This document shows, piece by piece, positions 28,028 to 43,300 of a stretch of DNA of 64,000 nucleotides. Within the stretch, counting starts at the first letter, position 1; each line of letters starts with the position of its first letter. The DNA is from Chamaelirium japonicum. Taxonomy: Eukaryota > Streptophyta > Magnoliopsida > Liliales > Melanthiaceae. The stretch covers positions 62,001 to 126,000 of the forward strand of contig CANTAL010000138.1 in the NCBI GenBank assembly GCA_947650365.1. Direction: 5' to 3'. Below the pieces are notes generated by a model. The model was not told the DNA's origin, ran no database searches, and was given only the letters and a program-made list of their open reading frames with translations. The position numbers and the translations under genes were made by a program.

Positions 28028-31000
28028 AAGATCGTACGAATGAATTAGAATGGATACATTCGTGCGAATGAATTAGAATTAATCGTACGAATGAATTAGA
28101 AAGGATCGTGCGAATGAATTAGAATGGATCGTACGAATGAATTAGAATGGATCGTACGAATGAACTAGAATGGATACATTCATGCGAATGAATTAGAATG
28201 GATCGTACGAATGAATTAGAATGGATCTTACGAATGAATTAGAATGGATCGTTCGAATGAATTAGAATGGATCGTACGAATGAATTAGAATGGATACATT
28301 CGTGCGAATGAATTAGAATGGATCGGACGAATGAATTAGAATGGATCGTACGAATGAATTAGAATGGATCAAATGAATGAATTAGAATGGTTACATTCAT
28401 GCGAATGAATTAGAATGGATCGTACGAATGGATTAGAATGGATCGTACGAATGGATTAGAATGGATACATTCGAGCGAATGAATTAGAATGGATCGTACG
28501 AATGAATTAGAATGGATCGTACGAATGGATTAGAATGGATCCTACGAATGGATTAGAATGGATACCTTTGTGCAGAATGGATCGTACGAATGAATTAGAA
28601 TGGATACATTCGTGCACGATCCATTCTAATTCATTCGCACGAATGTACCCATTCTAATTCATTCGTACGATCCATTCTAATTCATTAATATGATCCATTC
28701 TAATTCTTTCGTACGATCCATTCTAATTCATATGCACAAAGGTATCCATTCTAATTCATTCGTACGATCCATTCTAATTCTGGATCGTACGAATGAATTA
28801 GAATGGATACATTCATGCGAATGAATTAGAATTGATCGTACGAATGAATTAGAATGGATCGTGCGAATGAATTAGAATGGATCGTACGAATGAATTAGAA
28901 TGGATCGTACGAATGAACTAGAATGGATACATTCGTGCGAATGAATTAGAATGGATCGTACGAATGAATTAGAATGGATCGTACGAATAAAATAGAATGG
29001 ATCTTACGAATGAATTAGAATAGATCGTACGAATGAATTAGAATGGATCGTACGAATGAATTAGAATGGATACATTTATGCGAATGAATTAGAATGGATC
29101 GGACAAATGAATTAGAATGGATCGTACGAATGAATTAGAATGGATCATTTGAATGAATTAGAATGGTTACATTCATGCGAATGAATTAGAATGGATCGTA
29201 CGAATGGATTAGAATGGATCATACGAATGGATTAGAATGGATACATTCGAGCGAATGAATTAGAATGGATCGTACGAATGAATTAGAATGGATCGTACGA
29301 ATGGATTAGAATGGATCCTACGAATGGATTAGAATGGATACCTTTGTGCATATGAATTAGAATGGATCGTACGAATAAATTAGAATGGATCATATTAATG
29401 AATTAGAATGGATCGTACGAATGAATTAAAATGGATACATTCATTCGAATGAATTAGAATGGATCGTGGGAATCAATTAGACTGGATCGTGCGAATGAAT
29501 AAGAATAGATCATACGAATGAATTAGAATGGATCGTACGAATTAATTAGAATGGATACATTTGTTCGAATGAATTAGAATGGATTGTATGAATGTATTAG
29601 AATGGATCGTACGAATGAATTAGAATGGATCATACGAATTAATTAGAATGGATCAAACGAATGAATTAGAATGGATCGTACGAATGAGTTAGAATAGATC
29701 GTACGAATGAATTAGAATGGATACGGTCTATTCTAATTCATTCGTAGGATCCATTCTAATTCATTCGTACAATCTATTCTATTTCATTCGTACGATCCAT
29801 TCTTACTCATTCGTATGATCCATTCTAATTCATTCGGACGAATGTATCCATTCTAATTCATTCGTTCGATCCATTCTAATTCATTCGTACGATCCATTCT
29901 AATTCATTCGTCCGATCCATTCGAATTCATTCGCACGAATGTATCCATTTTAATTCATTTGTACGGTCCATTCTAATTCATTCGCACAATCCATTCTATT
30001 TCATTCGTACGATCCATTCTTACTCATTCGTATGATCCATTATGGATACATTCGTGCGAATGAATTAGATTGGATCATACGAATGAGTAAGAATGGATCG
30101 TACGAATGAAATAGAATGGATTATGCGAATGAATTAGAATGGATCGTACGAATGAATTAGAATGGATCGTGTGAAAGAATTAGAATGGATTGTATGAATG
30201 AATTAGAATAGATCGTATGAATGAATTAGAATGGATCGTACGAATGAATTAGAATGGATCGTACGAATGAATTAGAATGGATCGTACGAATGAATTAGAA
30301 TGGATCGTAAGAATGAATTAGAATGGATCTTACGAATGAATTAGAATGGATCGTACGAATGAATTAGAATGGATCGTACGAATAAATTAGAATGGATATA
30401 TTCATCCGAATGAATTAGAATGGATCATACGAATGAGTAAGAATGGATCGTACGAATGAAATAGAATAGATTGTACGAATGAATTAGAATGGATCCTACG
30501 AATGAATTCGAATAGATCGTGTGAAAGAATTAGAATGGATTGTATGAATGAATTAGAATGGATCGTGGGAATGAATTAGAATGGATCGTACGAATGAATT
30601 AGAATGGATCCACCGAATGAGTTAGAATGGATCATATGAATGAATTAGAATAGATTGTACGAATGAATTAGAATGGATTGTGCGAATGAATTAGAATGGA
30701 TCGTATGAATGAATAAGAATGGATCATACGAATGAATTAGAATCTATTCTATTTCTTTCACATGATCCATTCTAAGTCATTTGTAGGATCCATTCTAATT
30801 CATTCGAACAATCTATTCTATTTCATTCGTACGATCCATTCTTACTCATTCGTATGATCCATTCTAATTCATTCGCACGAATATATCCATTCTTATTCAT
30901 TCGTACGATCCATTCTAATTCCTTCGTACGATCCATTCTAATTCATTCGTACGATCTATTCTAATTCATTCGTACGATCCATTCTAATTTATTCGTACGA

Positions 31001-31716
31001 TCCATTCTAATTCCTTCGTACGATCCATTCTAATTCATTCGTATGATCCATTCTAATTCATTCGTACAATCTATTCTAATTCATTCGTACGAATGGATAC
31101 ATTCGTGTGAATGAATTAGAATGGATCGTACGAATGAGTAAGAATGGATCGTACGAATGAAATAGAATGGATTGCACGAATGAATTAGAATGGATCGTAC
31201 GAATGAATTAGAATGGATCGTGTGAAAGAATTAGAATGGATTGTATGAATGAATTAGAATGGATCGTACGAAGGAATTAGAATGGATCGTACGAATGAAT
31301 TAGAATGGATCGTACGAATGAATTAGAATAGATCGTACGAATGAATTAGAATGGATCGTACGAATGAATTAGAATGGTTCGTGTGAAGGAATTAGAATGG
31401 ATCGTGCGAATAAATTAGAATGGATCGTACGAATGAATTGGAATGGATCGTGCTAATGAATTAGAATTGATCGAACGAATGTACTAGAATGGATACATTC
31501 GTGCGAATGAATTAGAATGGATCGTACGAATGAATTAGAATGGATCTTACAAATGAATTAGAATGGATCGTACGAATGAATTAGAATGGATCGTACGAAT
31601 GACTTAGAATGGATCGTGCGAATGAATTAGAATGGATACATTCGTGCGAATGAAATAGAATGGATCGGACGAATGAATTAGAATAGATTAGAATGGATCG
31701 TATAAATGGATTAGAA
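28028..31716. repeat. Satellite orientation map 28028-31716
   Basis: Plus 28028-28614, minus 28615-28780, plus 28781-29724, minus 29725-30041, plus 30042-30743, minus 30744-31088, plus 31089-31716. The 28781-29700 stretch resembles 19958-20840, and both begin with the same unusual junction TTCTAATTCTGGATCGTAC. The 30025-30250 part is a shorter copy of the 9671/13406 junction cassette. Confidence 0.8.
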
Positions 31717-34700
31717 TTCCTACGATCTATTCTAATTCATTCGCTCGAATGTATCCATTTTAATTCATTCGTACGATCCATTCTAATTCATTCGTACGAT
31801 CTAATTCATTCGTACGATCCATTCTAATTCATTCGTACGATCGATTCTAATTCATTCGCACTATCCATTCTAATTCATTCATACGATCCATTCTAATTCA
31901 TTCGTATGATCCATTCTAATTTATTCGTTCAAATATATCCATTCTAATTCATTCGTACGATCTATTCTAATTAATTCGCACGATCCATTCTAATTCATTC
32001 GCACGAATGTATCCATTCTAATTCATTTGCACGATCCATTCTAATTCATTCCTATGATCTATTCTAATTCATTCGTACGATCCATTCTAATTCATTCGCT
32101 CGAATGTATCCATTCTAATTCATTCGTACGATCCATTCTAATTCGTTTATATGATCCATTCTAATTCGTTCGTACGATCCATTCTAATTCGTTCGTACGA
32201 TCCATTCTAATTCACTCGTATGATCCATTCTAATTCATTCGTACGATCCATTCTAATTCATTCATACAATCCATTCTAATTCATTCGCACGAATGTATCC
32301 ATTCTAATCCATTCGTACGATACATTATAATCCATTCGTACGATCCATTCTAATTCATTCGCATGAATGTAACCATTCTAATTCATTCATTTGATCCATT
32401 CTAATTCATTCGTACGATCCATTCTAATTTATTCGTTCGATCCATTCTAATTCATTCGCACGAATGTATCCATTCTAATTCATTCGTACGATCCATTCTA
32501 ATTCATTCGTACGATCCATTCTAATTCATTCATAAGATCTATTCTAATTCATTCCCACGATCCATTCTAATTTATTCGTACGATCCATTCTAATTCATTC
32601 GTACGATCTATTCTAATTCATTCGCACGAATGTAACCATTCTAATTCATTCATACGATTCATTCTAATTCATTCGTACGAGCTATTCTTATTCATTCGTA
32701 CGATTCATTCTAATTCATTCGTACGATTCATTCTAATTCATTCGTATGCGCTATTCTTATTCATTCGTACGATCCATTCTAATTCATTCGTACGATCCAT
32801 TGTAATTCATTCATACAATCCATTTAGAATCATTCGCACAAATGTATCCATTCAAATTCATTCGTATGATCCAGTCTAATTCATTCGTACGATCCATTCT
32901 AATTCATTCGCACGAATATATCCATTCTAATTCTTTCGTACGATGCATTCTAATTCATTCGTACGATCCATTCTAATTAATTCTCACAAATGTATCCATT
33001 CTAATTCATTCGTACGATCCATTCTAATTCATTCCTACGATCTATTCTAATTCATTCGCTCGAATGTATCCATTTTAATTCATTCGTACGATCCATTCTA
33101 ACTCATTCGTACGATCTAATTCATTCGTACGATCCATTCTAATTAATTCGTACGATCGATTCTAATTCATTCGCACTATCCATTCTAATTCATTCGTACG
33201 ATCCATTCTAATTCATTCGTATGATCCATTCTAATTTATTCGTTCAAATATATCCATTCTAATTCATTCGTACGATCCATTCTAATTCATTCGCACGATC
33301 CATTCTAATTCATTCGCACGAATGTATCCATTCTAATTCATTTGCACGATCTATTCTAATTCATTCCAATGATCTATTCTAATTCATTCGTACGATCCAT
33401 TCTAATTCATTCTAATTCATTCGTACGATCCATTCTACGATCCATTCTAATTCATTCGTATATTCCATTCTAATTCATTAGCACGATCCATGCTAATGAA
33501 TTAGAATGGATCGTACGATCCAATCTAATTCATTCATACGATCCATTCTTACTCATTCGTATGATCCATTCTAATTCAATCGTACGATCCATTCTAATTC
33601 ATTCGTACGATCCATTCTAATTCATTCGTACGATCCATTCTAATTCATTCGTACGATCCATTCTAATTCATTCGTACGATCCATTCTAATTCCTTCGTAC
33701 GATCCATTCTAATTCATTCGTACGATCCATTCTAATTCATTCGCGCAATCTATTCTAATTCATTCGTATGATCCATTCTAATTCATTCGTACGATCCATT
33801 CTAATTCATTCATACAATCCATTCTAATTTATTCGCACGAATGTATCCAGTCTAATTCATTCGTACGATCCATTCTAATTCATTCGCACAATCTATTCTA
33901 ATTCATTCATACGATCCATTCTAATTCATTCGCACGAATGTATCCATTCTAATTCATTCATATGATCCATTCTACTTTATTCGTACTATCCGTTCTAATT
34001 CACTCATACGATCCATTCTAATTCATTCATACGATCCATTCTAATTCATTTGCACGAATATATCCATTCTAATTCATTCGTACGATCCATTCTAATTCCT
34101 CCGTACGATCCATTCTAATTCCTTCGTACGATCCATTCTAATTCCTTCGTACGATACATTCTAATTCCTTCGTATCCATTCTAATTCACTCATATGATCC
34201 ATTCTAATTCATTCGTACGATCCATTCTAATTCATTCATACAATCCATTCTAATTCATTCGCACGAATGTATCCATTCTAATTCATTCGTACGATCAATT
34301 CTAATTCATTCACAAAATCTATTCTAATTTATTCATACGATCCATTCTAATTCATTCACACGAATGTATCCATTCTAATTCATTCATACGATCCATTCTA
34401 ATTCATTCGTACGATCCATTCTAATTCACTCATACGATCCATTCTAATACATTCATACAATCCATTCTAATTCATTTGCACGAATATATCCATTCTAATT
34501 CATTCGTACGATCCATTCTAATTCCTTCATACGATCCATTCTAATTCATTTGTACGATCTATTCTAATTCATTCGTACGATCCATTCTAATTCATTCGTA
34601 CGATCCATTCTAATTCCTTCGGACGATCCATTCTAATTCATTCGTACGATCCATTCTAATTTATTCATACAATCCATTCTAATTCTTTCACACGATCCAT

Positions 34701-34946
34701 TCTAATTCATTCGTACGATCCATTCTAATTCATTCGTGCAATCCATTCTATTTCATTCGTACGATCCATTCTAATTCCTTCGTACGATCCATTCTAATTC
34801 ATTCGTACGATCCATTCTAATTCATTCATACAATCCATTCTAATTCTTTCACACGATCCATTCTAATTCATTCGTACGATCCATTCTAATTCATTCGTGC
34901 AATCCATTCTAATTCATTCGTGCAATCCATTCTAATTCATTCATAA
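31717..34946 (-). repeat. Long minus-orientation satellite block
   Basis: About 3.2 kb in a single orientation apart from a hairpin inversion at 33464-33510, the longest such run seen. It holds a local tandem duplication: the stretch from 31719 recurs from 33034 (period 1,315 bp), including a shortened unit TACGATCTAATTC shared by both copies. The part 33400-34380 recurs at 46610-47600. Confidence 0.83.
33464..33510. repeat. Satellite hairpin cassette, copy 4
   Basis: Perfect 20-bp arms at 33464-33483 and 33491-33510 with loop CGATCCA, in the same orientation as copy 1. The flanking bases also match copy 1, including CGTATATTCC before it and GTACGATCCAATC after it. Confidence 0.9.
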
Positions 34947-37900
34947 AATAGTACGAATGAATTAGAATGGATCGGACGAATGAATTACAATGGATCGTAG
35001 GAAGGAATTAGAATGGATCCCACGAATGAATTAGAATGGATACATTCGTGCGAATGAATTAGAATGGATTGTGCGAATGAATTAGAATGGATCGTACGAA
35101 TGAATTAGAATGGATCGTACGAATGAATTAGAATGGATACATTCGTGCGAATGAATTAGAATGGATCGGACGAATGAATTAGAATGGATCGTACGAATGA
35201 ATTATAATGGATCGTACGAATGAATTAGAATGGATCGTATGAATGAATTAGAATGGATACATTCGTGCGAATGAATTAGAACTGATCGTACGAATGAATT
35301 AGAATGGATCGTGCGAATGAATTAGAATGGATCGTACGAATGAATTAGAATGGATCGTACGAATGAACTAGAATGGATACATTCGTGCGAATGAATTAGA
35401 ATGCATCGTACGAATGAATTAGAATGGATCGTACGAATGAATAAGAATGGATACATTCGTGCGAATGAATTAGAATGGATCAGACGAATGAATTAGAATG
35501 GATCGTACGAATGAATTAGAATGGATCAAATGAATGAATTAGAATGGTTACATTCATGCGAATGAATTAGAATGGATCGTACGAATGGATTAGAATGGAT
35601 CGTACGAATGGATTAGAATGGATACATTCGAGCGAATGAATTAAAATGGATCGTACGAATGAATTAGAATGGATCGTACGAATGGATTAGAATGGATCCT
35701 ACGAATGGATTAGAATGGATACCTTTGTGCATATGAATTAGAATGGATCGTACGAATGAATTAGAATGGATCATATTAATGAATTAGAATGGATCGTACG
35801 AATGAATTAGAATGGATACATTCGTGCACGATCCATTCTAATTCAATCGCACGAATGTATCCATTCTAATTCATTCGTACGATCCATTCTAATTCATATG
35901 CACAAAGGTATCCATTCTAATTCATTCGTACGATCCATTCTAATTCAGGATCATACGAATGAATTAGAATGGAAACATTCGTGCGAATGAATTTGAATTG
36001 ATCGTACGAATGAATTAGAATGGATCTTGCGAATGAATTAGAATGGATCGTACGAATGAATTAGAATGGATCGTACGAATAAACTAGAATAGATACATTC
36101 GTGCGAATGAATTAGAATGGATCGTACGAATAAATTAGAATGGATCATACGAATGAATTAGAATGGATCTTACGAATGAATTAGAATGGATACCTTTGAG
36201 CATATGAATTAGAATGGATCGTACGAATGAATTAGAATGGATCATATTAATGAATTAGAATGGATCGTACGAATGAATTAGAATGGATACATTCGTGCGA
36301 ATGAATTAGAATGGATCGGACGAATGAATTAGAATGGATCGTACGAATGAATTAGAATGGATCAAATGAATGAATTAGAATGGTTACATTCATGCGAATG
36401 AATTAGAATGGATCGTACGAATGGATTAGAATGGATCGTACGAATGGATTAGAATGGATACATTTGAGCGAATGAATTAGAATGGATCGTACGAATGAAT
36501 TAGAATGGATCGTACGAATGGATTATAATGGATCCTACGAATGGATTAGAATGGATACCTTTGTGCATATGAATTAGAATGGATCGTACGAATGAATTAG
36601 AATGGATCATATTAATGAATTAGAATGGATCGTACGAATGAATTAGAATGGATACATTCATGCGAATGAATTATAATGGATCGTGCGAATCAATTAGACT
36701 GGATCGTGCGAATGAATAAGAATAGATCATACGAATGAATTAGAATGGATCGTACGAATTAATTAGAATGGATACATTCGTGCGATTGAATTAGATTGGA
36801 TTGTATGAATGAATTAGAATGGATCGTACGAATGAATTAGAATGGATCATACGAATTAATTAGAATGGATCATACGAATGAATTAGAATGGATCGTACGA
36901 ATGAATTAGAATGGATCGTACGAATGAATTAGAATGGATACATTCGTGCGAATGAAGTAAAATGGATTGTGCGGATGAATAAGAACAGATCGTGCGAATG
37001 AATTAGAATGGATCGTACGGATGAATTAGAATGGATCGTGCGAATGAATTAGAATGGATCGTACGAATGAATTAGAATGGATACATTTGTGCGAATGAAT
37101 TAGAATGGATCGTACGAATGAATTAGAATGGATCGTATGAATGAATTAGAATGGATCGTATGAATGAATTAGAATGGATCGTGCGAATGAATTAGAATGG
37201 ATCATACGAATGAATTAGAATGGATCATACGAATGAACTAGAATGGATACATTCATGCGAATGAATTAGAATGGATCGTACGAATGAATAAGAATGGATC
37301 GTACGAATAAATTAGAGTGGATTTTACGAATTAGAATGGATCGTACGAATGAATTAGAATGGATCGTACGAAGGAATTAGAATGGATACATTCGTGCGAA
37401 TGAATTAGAATGGATCGGACGAATGAATTAGAATGGATCGTACGAATGAATTAGAATGGATCGTACGAATGAATTAGAATGGATCGTACGAATGAACTAG
37501 AATGGATCGTACGAATAAATTAGAATGGATACATTCGTCCGAATGAATTAGAATGGATCATACGAATGAGTAAGAATGGATCGTACGAATGAAATAGAAT
37601 AGATTGTACGATTGAATTAGAATGGATCGTGTGAAAGAATTAAAATGGATTGTATGAATGAATTAGAATGGATCGTATGAACGAATTAGATTGGATCGTG
37701 CGAATGAATTCGAATGGATCGTACGAATTCATTCTAATTCATTTATACAATCCATTATAATTCTTTCACACGATCCATTCTAATTCATTCGTACGTTCCA
37801 TTCTAATTCATTAGCACGATCCATGCTAATTCATTCGTTTGATCAATTCTAATTCATTAGCACGATCCATTCTAATTCATTCGTACGAACCATTCTAATT

Positions 37901-40391
37901 CATTCGCACGATCCATTCTAATTCATTCATAGGATCCATTCTAATTCATTCATACGATCTAGTCTAATTCTTTCGCACGAATGTATCCATTCTAATTCAT
38001 TCGCACGAATGTATCCATTCTAATTCATTCGTACGATCCATTCTAATTCATTCGTACGATCCATTCTAATTCATTCGTACGATCCATTCTAATTCATTCC
38101 TACGATCTATTCTAATTCATTCATACAATCCATTCTAATTCTTTCACACGATCCATTCTAATTCATTCGTACGATCCATTCTAATTCATTCGCACAATCC
38201 ATTCTATTTCATTTGTACGATCCATTCTTACTTATTGGTACGATCCATTCTAATTCATTCAAACGAATGTATCCATTCTAATTCATTAGTACGAATCCAT
38301 TCTAATTCATTCGTACAATCCATTCTATTTCATTCGTACGATCCATTCTTACTCATTCGTATGATCCATTCTAATTCATTCGCACGAATGTATCCATTCT
38401 AAATCATTCGTACGATCCATTCTAATTCATTCGTACGATCCATTCTAAATCATTCGTACAATCCATTCTATTTCATTCGTACGATCAATTCTAATTCATT
38501 AGCACAATCCATTCTAATTCATTCATACGATCTATTCAAATTCATTCGCACGATCCATTCTAATTCATTCATACAATCCATTCTATTTCATTCGTACGAT
38601 CCATTCTTACTCATTCGTATGATCCATTCTAATTCATTCGCACGAATGTATCCATTCTAATCCATTCGTACGATCCATTCTAATTCATTCGCATGAATGT
38701 AACCATTCTAATTCATTCATTTGATCCATTCGAATTCATTCGTACGATGCATTCTAATTCATTCGTCCGATCCATTCTAATTCATTCGCACGAATGTATC
38801 CATTCTAAACCATTCATACGATCCATTCTAATTTATTCGTACGATCCATTCTAATTCATTCGTAAGATCCATTCTAATTCATTCGTACGATCCATTCTAA
38901 TCCATTCGTACGATCCATTCTTACTCATTCGTATGATCTATTATGGATACATTTGTGCGAATGAATTAGAATGGATCATACGAATGAGTAAGAATGGATC
39001 GTACGAATGAAATAGAATGGATTGTGCGAATGAATTAGAATGGATCGTACGAATGAATTAGAATGGATCGTGTGAAAGAATTAGAATGGCGAATGAATTA
39101 GAATGGATACATTTGTGCGAATGAATTAGAATGGATCGTATGAATGAATTAGAATGGATCGTATGAATGAATTAGAATGGATCGTACGAATGAATTAGAA
39201 TGGATCGTGCGAATGAATTAGAATGGATCGTACAAATGAATTAGAATGGATCGTACGAATGAACTAGAATGGAAACATTCGTGCGAATGAATTAGAATGG
39301 ATCGTACGAATGAATTAGAATGGATCGTACGAATGAATTAGAATGGATCTTACGAATGAATTAGAATTGATCGTACGAATGAATTAGAATGGATCGTACG
39401 AATGAATTAGAATGGATCTTACGAATGAATTAGAATAGATCATACGAATAAATTAGAATGGATCGTATGAATGGTTTAGAATGGATACATTCGTGCGAAT
39501 GAATTAGAATGGATCGGACGAATGAATTAGAATGGATCGTACAAATAAATTAGAATGGATCAAATGAATGAATTAGAATGGCTACATTCATGCGAATGAA
39601 TTAGAATGGATCGTACGAATGGATTAGAATGGATCGTACGAATGGATTAGAATAGATACATACGTGCGAATGAATTAGAATGGATCATACGAATGAGTAA
39701 GAATGGATCGTACGAATGAAAAAGAATGGATTGTACGAATGAATTAGAATGGATCGTGCGAATGAATTTGAATGGATCGTACGAAAGAATTAGAATGGAT
39801 CGTGCTAATGAATTAGAATTGATCGTACGAATGAAATAGAATGGATTGTACGAATGATTTAGAATGGATAGTACGAATGAATTAGAATGGATCGTACGAA
39901 TGATTTAGAATGGATACATTCGTGCGAATGAATTAGAATGGATCATACGAATGAGTAAGAATGGATCGTATGAATGAAATAGAATGGATTGTACGAATGA
40001 ATTAGAATGGATTCGTACGAATGAATTAGAATGGATACATTCGTGCGAATGAATTAGAATGGATCGTATGAATGAATTAGAATAGATTGTGCGATCGTAC
40101 GATCCATTCTAATTCATTCGTACGATCCATTTTAATTCATTCGTAAGATCCATTCTAATTCATTCGTAAGATCCATTCTAATTCATTCGTACGATCCATT
40201 CTAATTCATTCGTACGATCCATTCTAATTCATTCGCACGAATATATCCATTCTAGTTCATTCGTACGATCCATTCTAATTCATTCGTATGATCCATTCTA
40301 ATTCATTCGCACGATCCATTCTAATTCATTCGTACGATCAATTCTAATTCATTCGCACAAATGTATCCATTCTAATTCATTCGTACGATCC
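34947..40391. repeat. Satellite orientation map 34947-40391
   Basis: Plus 34947-35826, minus 35827-35946, plus 35947-37727, minus 37728-38942, plus 38943-40098, minus 40099-40391. About 36600-39090 recurs at about 55700-58110 with spacing of 19.0-19.1 kb. The copies share a fused unit (GAATTAGAATGG followed directly by a second GAATGAATTAG) near 39085 and 58115. Confidence 0.82.
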
Positions 40392-43300
40392 TGAATTAGA
40401 ATGGATCGTACGAATGAATTAGAATGGATCGTACGAATGAACTAGAATGGATACATTCGTGCGAATGAATTAGAATGGATCGTACGAATGAATTAGAATG
40501 GATCGTACGACTGATCTAGAATGGAACGTACGAATGAATTAGAATCGATCGTACGAATGAGTAAAAATGGATTGTACGATTAAAATAGAATGGATTGTAC
40601 GAATGAATTAGAATGGATCGTACGAATGAATTAGAATGGATCGTGTGAAAGAATTAGAATGGATTGTATGAATGAATTAGAATGGATCATATGAATGAAT
40701 TAGAATGGATCGTGCGAATGAATTCGAATGCATCGTACGAATGAATTAGAATGGATCGTACGAATGAATTAGAATGGATATATTCGTGCGAATGAATTAG
40801 AATGGATACATTCGTGTGAAAGAATTAGAATAGATCGTATGAATGAATTAGAATGGATCCTGTGAATGAATTAGAATGGATCGTGTGAATGAATTAAAAT
40901 GGATCATACGAATGAATTAGAATGGATCGTGCTAATGAATTAGAATTGATCGAACGAATGAATTAGCATGGATCGTGCTAATGAATTAGAATGGAACGTA
41001 CGAATGAATTAGAATGGATCGTGTGAAAGAATTAGAATGGATTGTATGAATGAATTAGAATGAATTCGTACGATCCATTCAAATTCATTCGCACGATCCA
41101 TTCTAATTCATTCATACGATCCATTCTAATTCATTCATACAATCCATTCTAATTCTTTCACACGATCCATTCTAATTCATTCGTAGGATCCATTCTAATT
41201 CATTCGTACAATCTATTCTATTTCATTCGTACGATCCATTCTTACTCATTCGTATGATCCATTCTAATTCCTTCGGACGAATGTATCCATTCTAATTTAT
41301 TCGTACGATCCATTCTAATTCATTCGTACGATCCATTCTAATTCATTCGTACGATCCATTCTAATTCATTCGTCCGATCCATTCTAATTCATTCGCACGA
41401 ATGTATCCAGTCTAATTCATTCGTACGATCCATTCTAATTCATTCGTACGATCCATTCTAATTCATTCGTACGATCCATTCTAATTCATTCGCACGAATG
41501 TATCCATTCTAGTTCATTCGTACGATCCATTCTAATTCATTCGTACGATCCATTCTAATTCATTCGCACGATCCATTCTAATTCATTCGTGCGATCCATT
41601 CTAATTCATTCATACGATCCATTCTAATTCATTCGTACGATCCATTCTAATTCATTCGCACAAATGTATCCATTCTAATTCATTCATACGATCCATTCTA
41701 ATTAATTCGCACGATCCATTCTAATTCATTCGTACGATCCATTCTAATTCATTCGCACGATCTGTTCTTATTCATTCGCACAATCCATTCTAATTCATTC
41801 GCACGAATGTATCCATTCTAATTCATTCATACGATCCATTCTAATACATTCGTACGATCCATTCTAATTCATTCGTATGATCCATTCTAATTAATTCGTA
41901 TGATCAATTCTAATTCATTCGTACGATCCATTCTAATTCATTCATACAATTCATTCTAATTCATTCGCACGAATGTATCCATTGTAATTAATTCGTACGA
42001 TCCATTCTAATTCATTCGTATGATCTATTCTTATTCATTCGCACGATCCAGTCTAATTGATTCGCACGATCCATTCTAATTCATTCGCACGAATGTATCC
42101 ATTCTAATTCATTCGTACGATCCATTCTAATTCATTAATATGATCCATTCTAATTCATTCGTACGATCCATTCTAATTCATATGCACAAAGGTATCCATT
42201 CTAATCCATTCGTAGGATCCATTCTAATCCATTCGTACGATCCATTCTAATTCATTCGTACGATCCATTCTAATTCATTCGCTCGAATGTATCCATTCTA
42301 ATCCATTCGTACGATCCATTCTAATCCATTCGTACGATCCATTATAATTCATTCGCATGAATGTAACCATTCTAATTCATTCATATGATCCATTCTAATT
42401 CATTCGTACGATCCATTCTAATTCATTTGTCCGATCCATTCTAATTCATTCGCACGAATATATCCATTCTAATTCATTCATACGATCTATTCTAATTCAT
42501 TCGTAAGATCCATTCTAATTCATTCGTACGATCCATTCTAATTCATTCGTACGATCCATTCTAATTCATTCGCACAAATGTATCCATTCTAGTTCATTCG
42601 TACGATCCATTCTAATTCATTCGTACGAATTAGAATGGATCGTACGAATGAATTAGTATGGATCATATTAATGAATTAGAATGGATCGTAGGAATAAATT
42701 AGAATGGATCATATTAATGAATTAGAATGGATCGTACGAATGATTTAGAATGGATACATTCGTGCGAATGAATTAGAATGGATCGTGCACGAATGTATCC
42801 ATTCTAATTCATTCGTACGATCCATTCTGCACAAAGGTATCCATTCTAATCCATTCGTAGGATCCATTCTAATCCATTCGTACGATCCATTCTAATTCAT
42901 TCGTACGATCCATTCTAATTCATTCGCTCGAATGTATCCATTCTAATCTATTCGTACGATCCATTCTAATCCATTCGTACGATCCTTTCTAATTCATTCG
43001 CATGAATGTAACCATTCTAATTCATTCATTTGATCCATTCTAATTCATTCGTACGATCCATTCTAATTCATTCGTCCAATCCATTCTAATTCATTCGCAC
43101 GAATGTATCCATTCTAATTCATTCATACGATCCATTCTAATTCATTCGTACGATCCATTCTAATTCATTCGTAAGATCCATTCTAATTCATTCGTACGAT
43201 CCATTCTAATTCATTCGCATGAATGTATCCATTCTAGTTCATTCGTACGATCCATTCTAATTCATTCGTACGATCCATTCTAATTCATTCGCACGATCCT

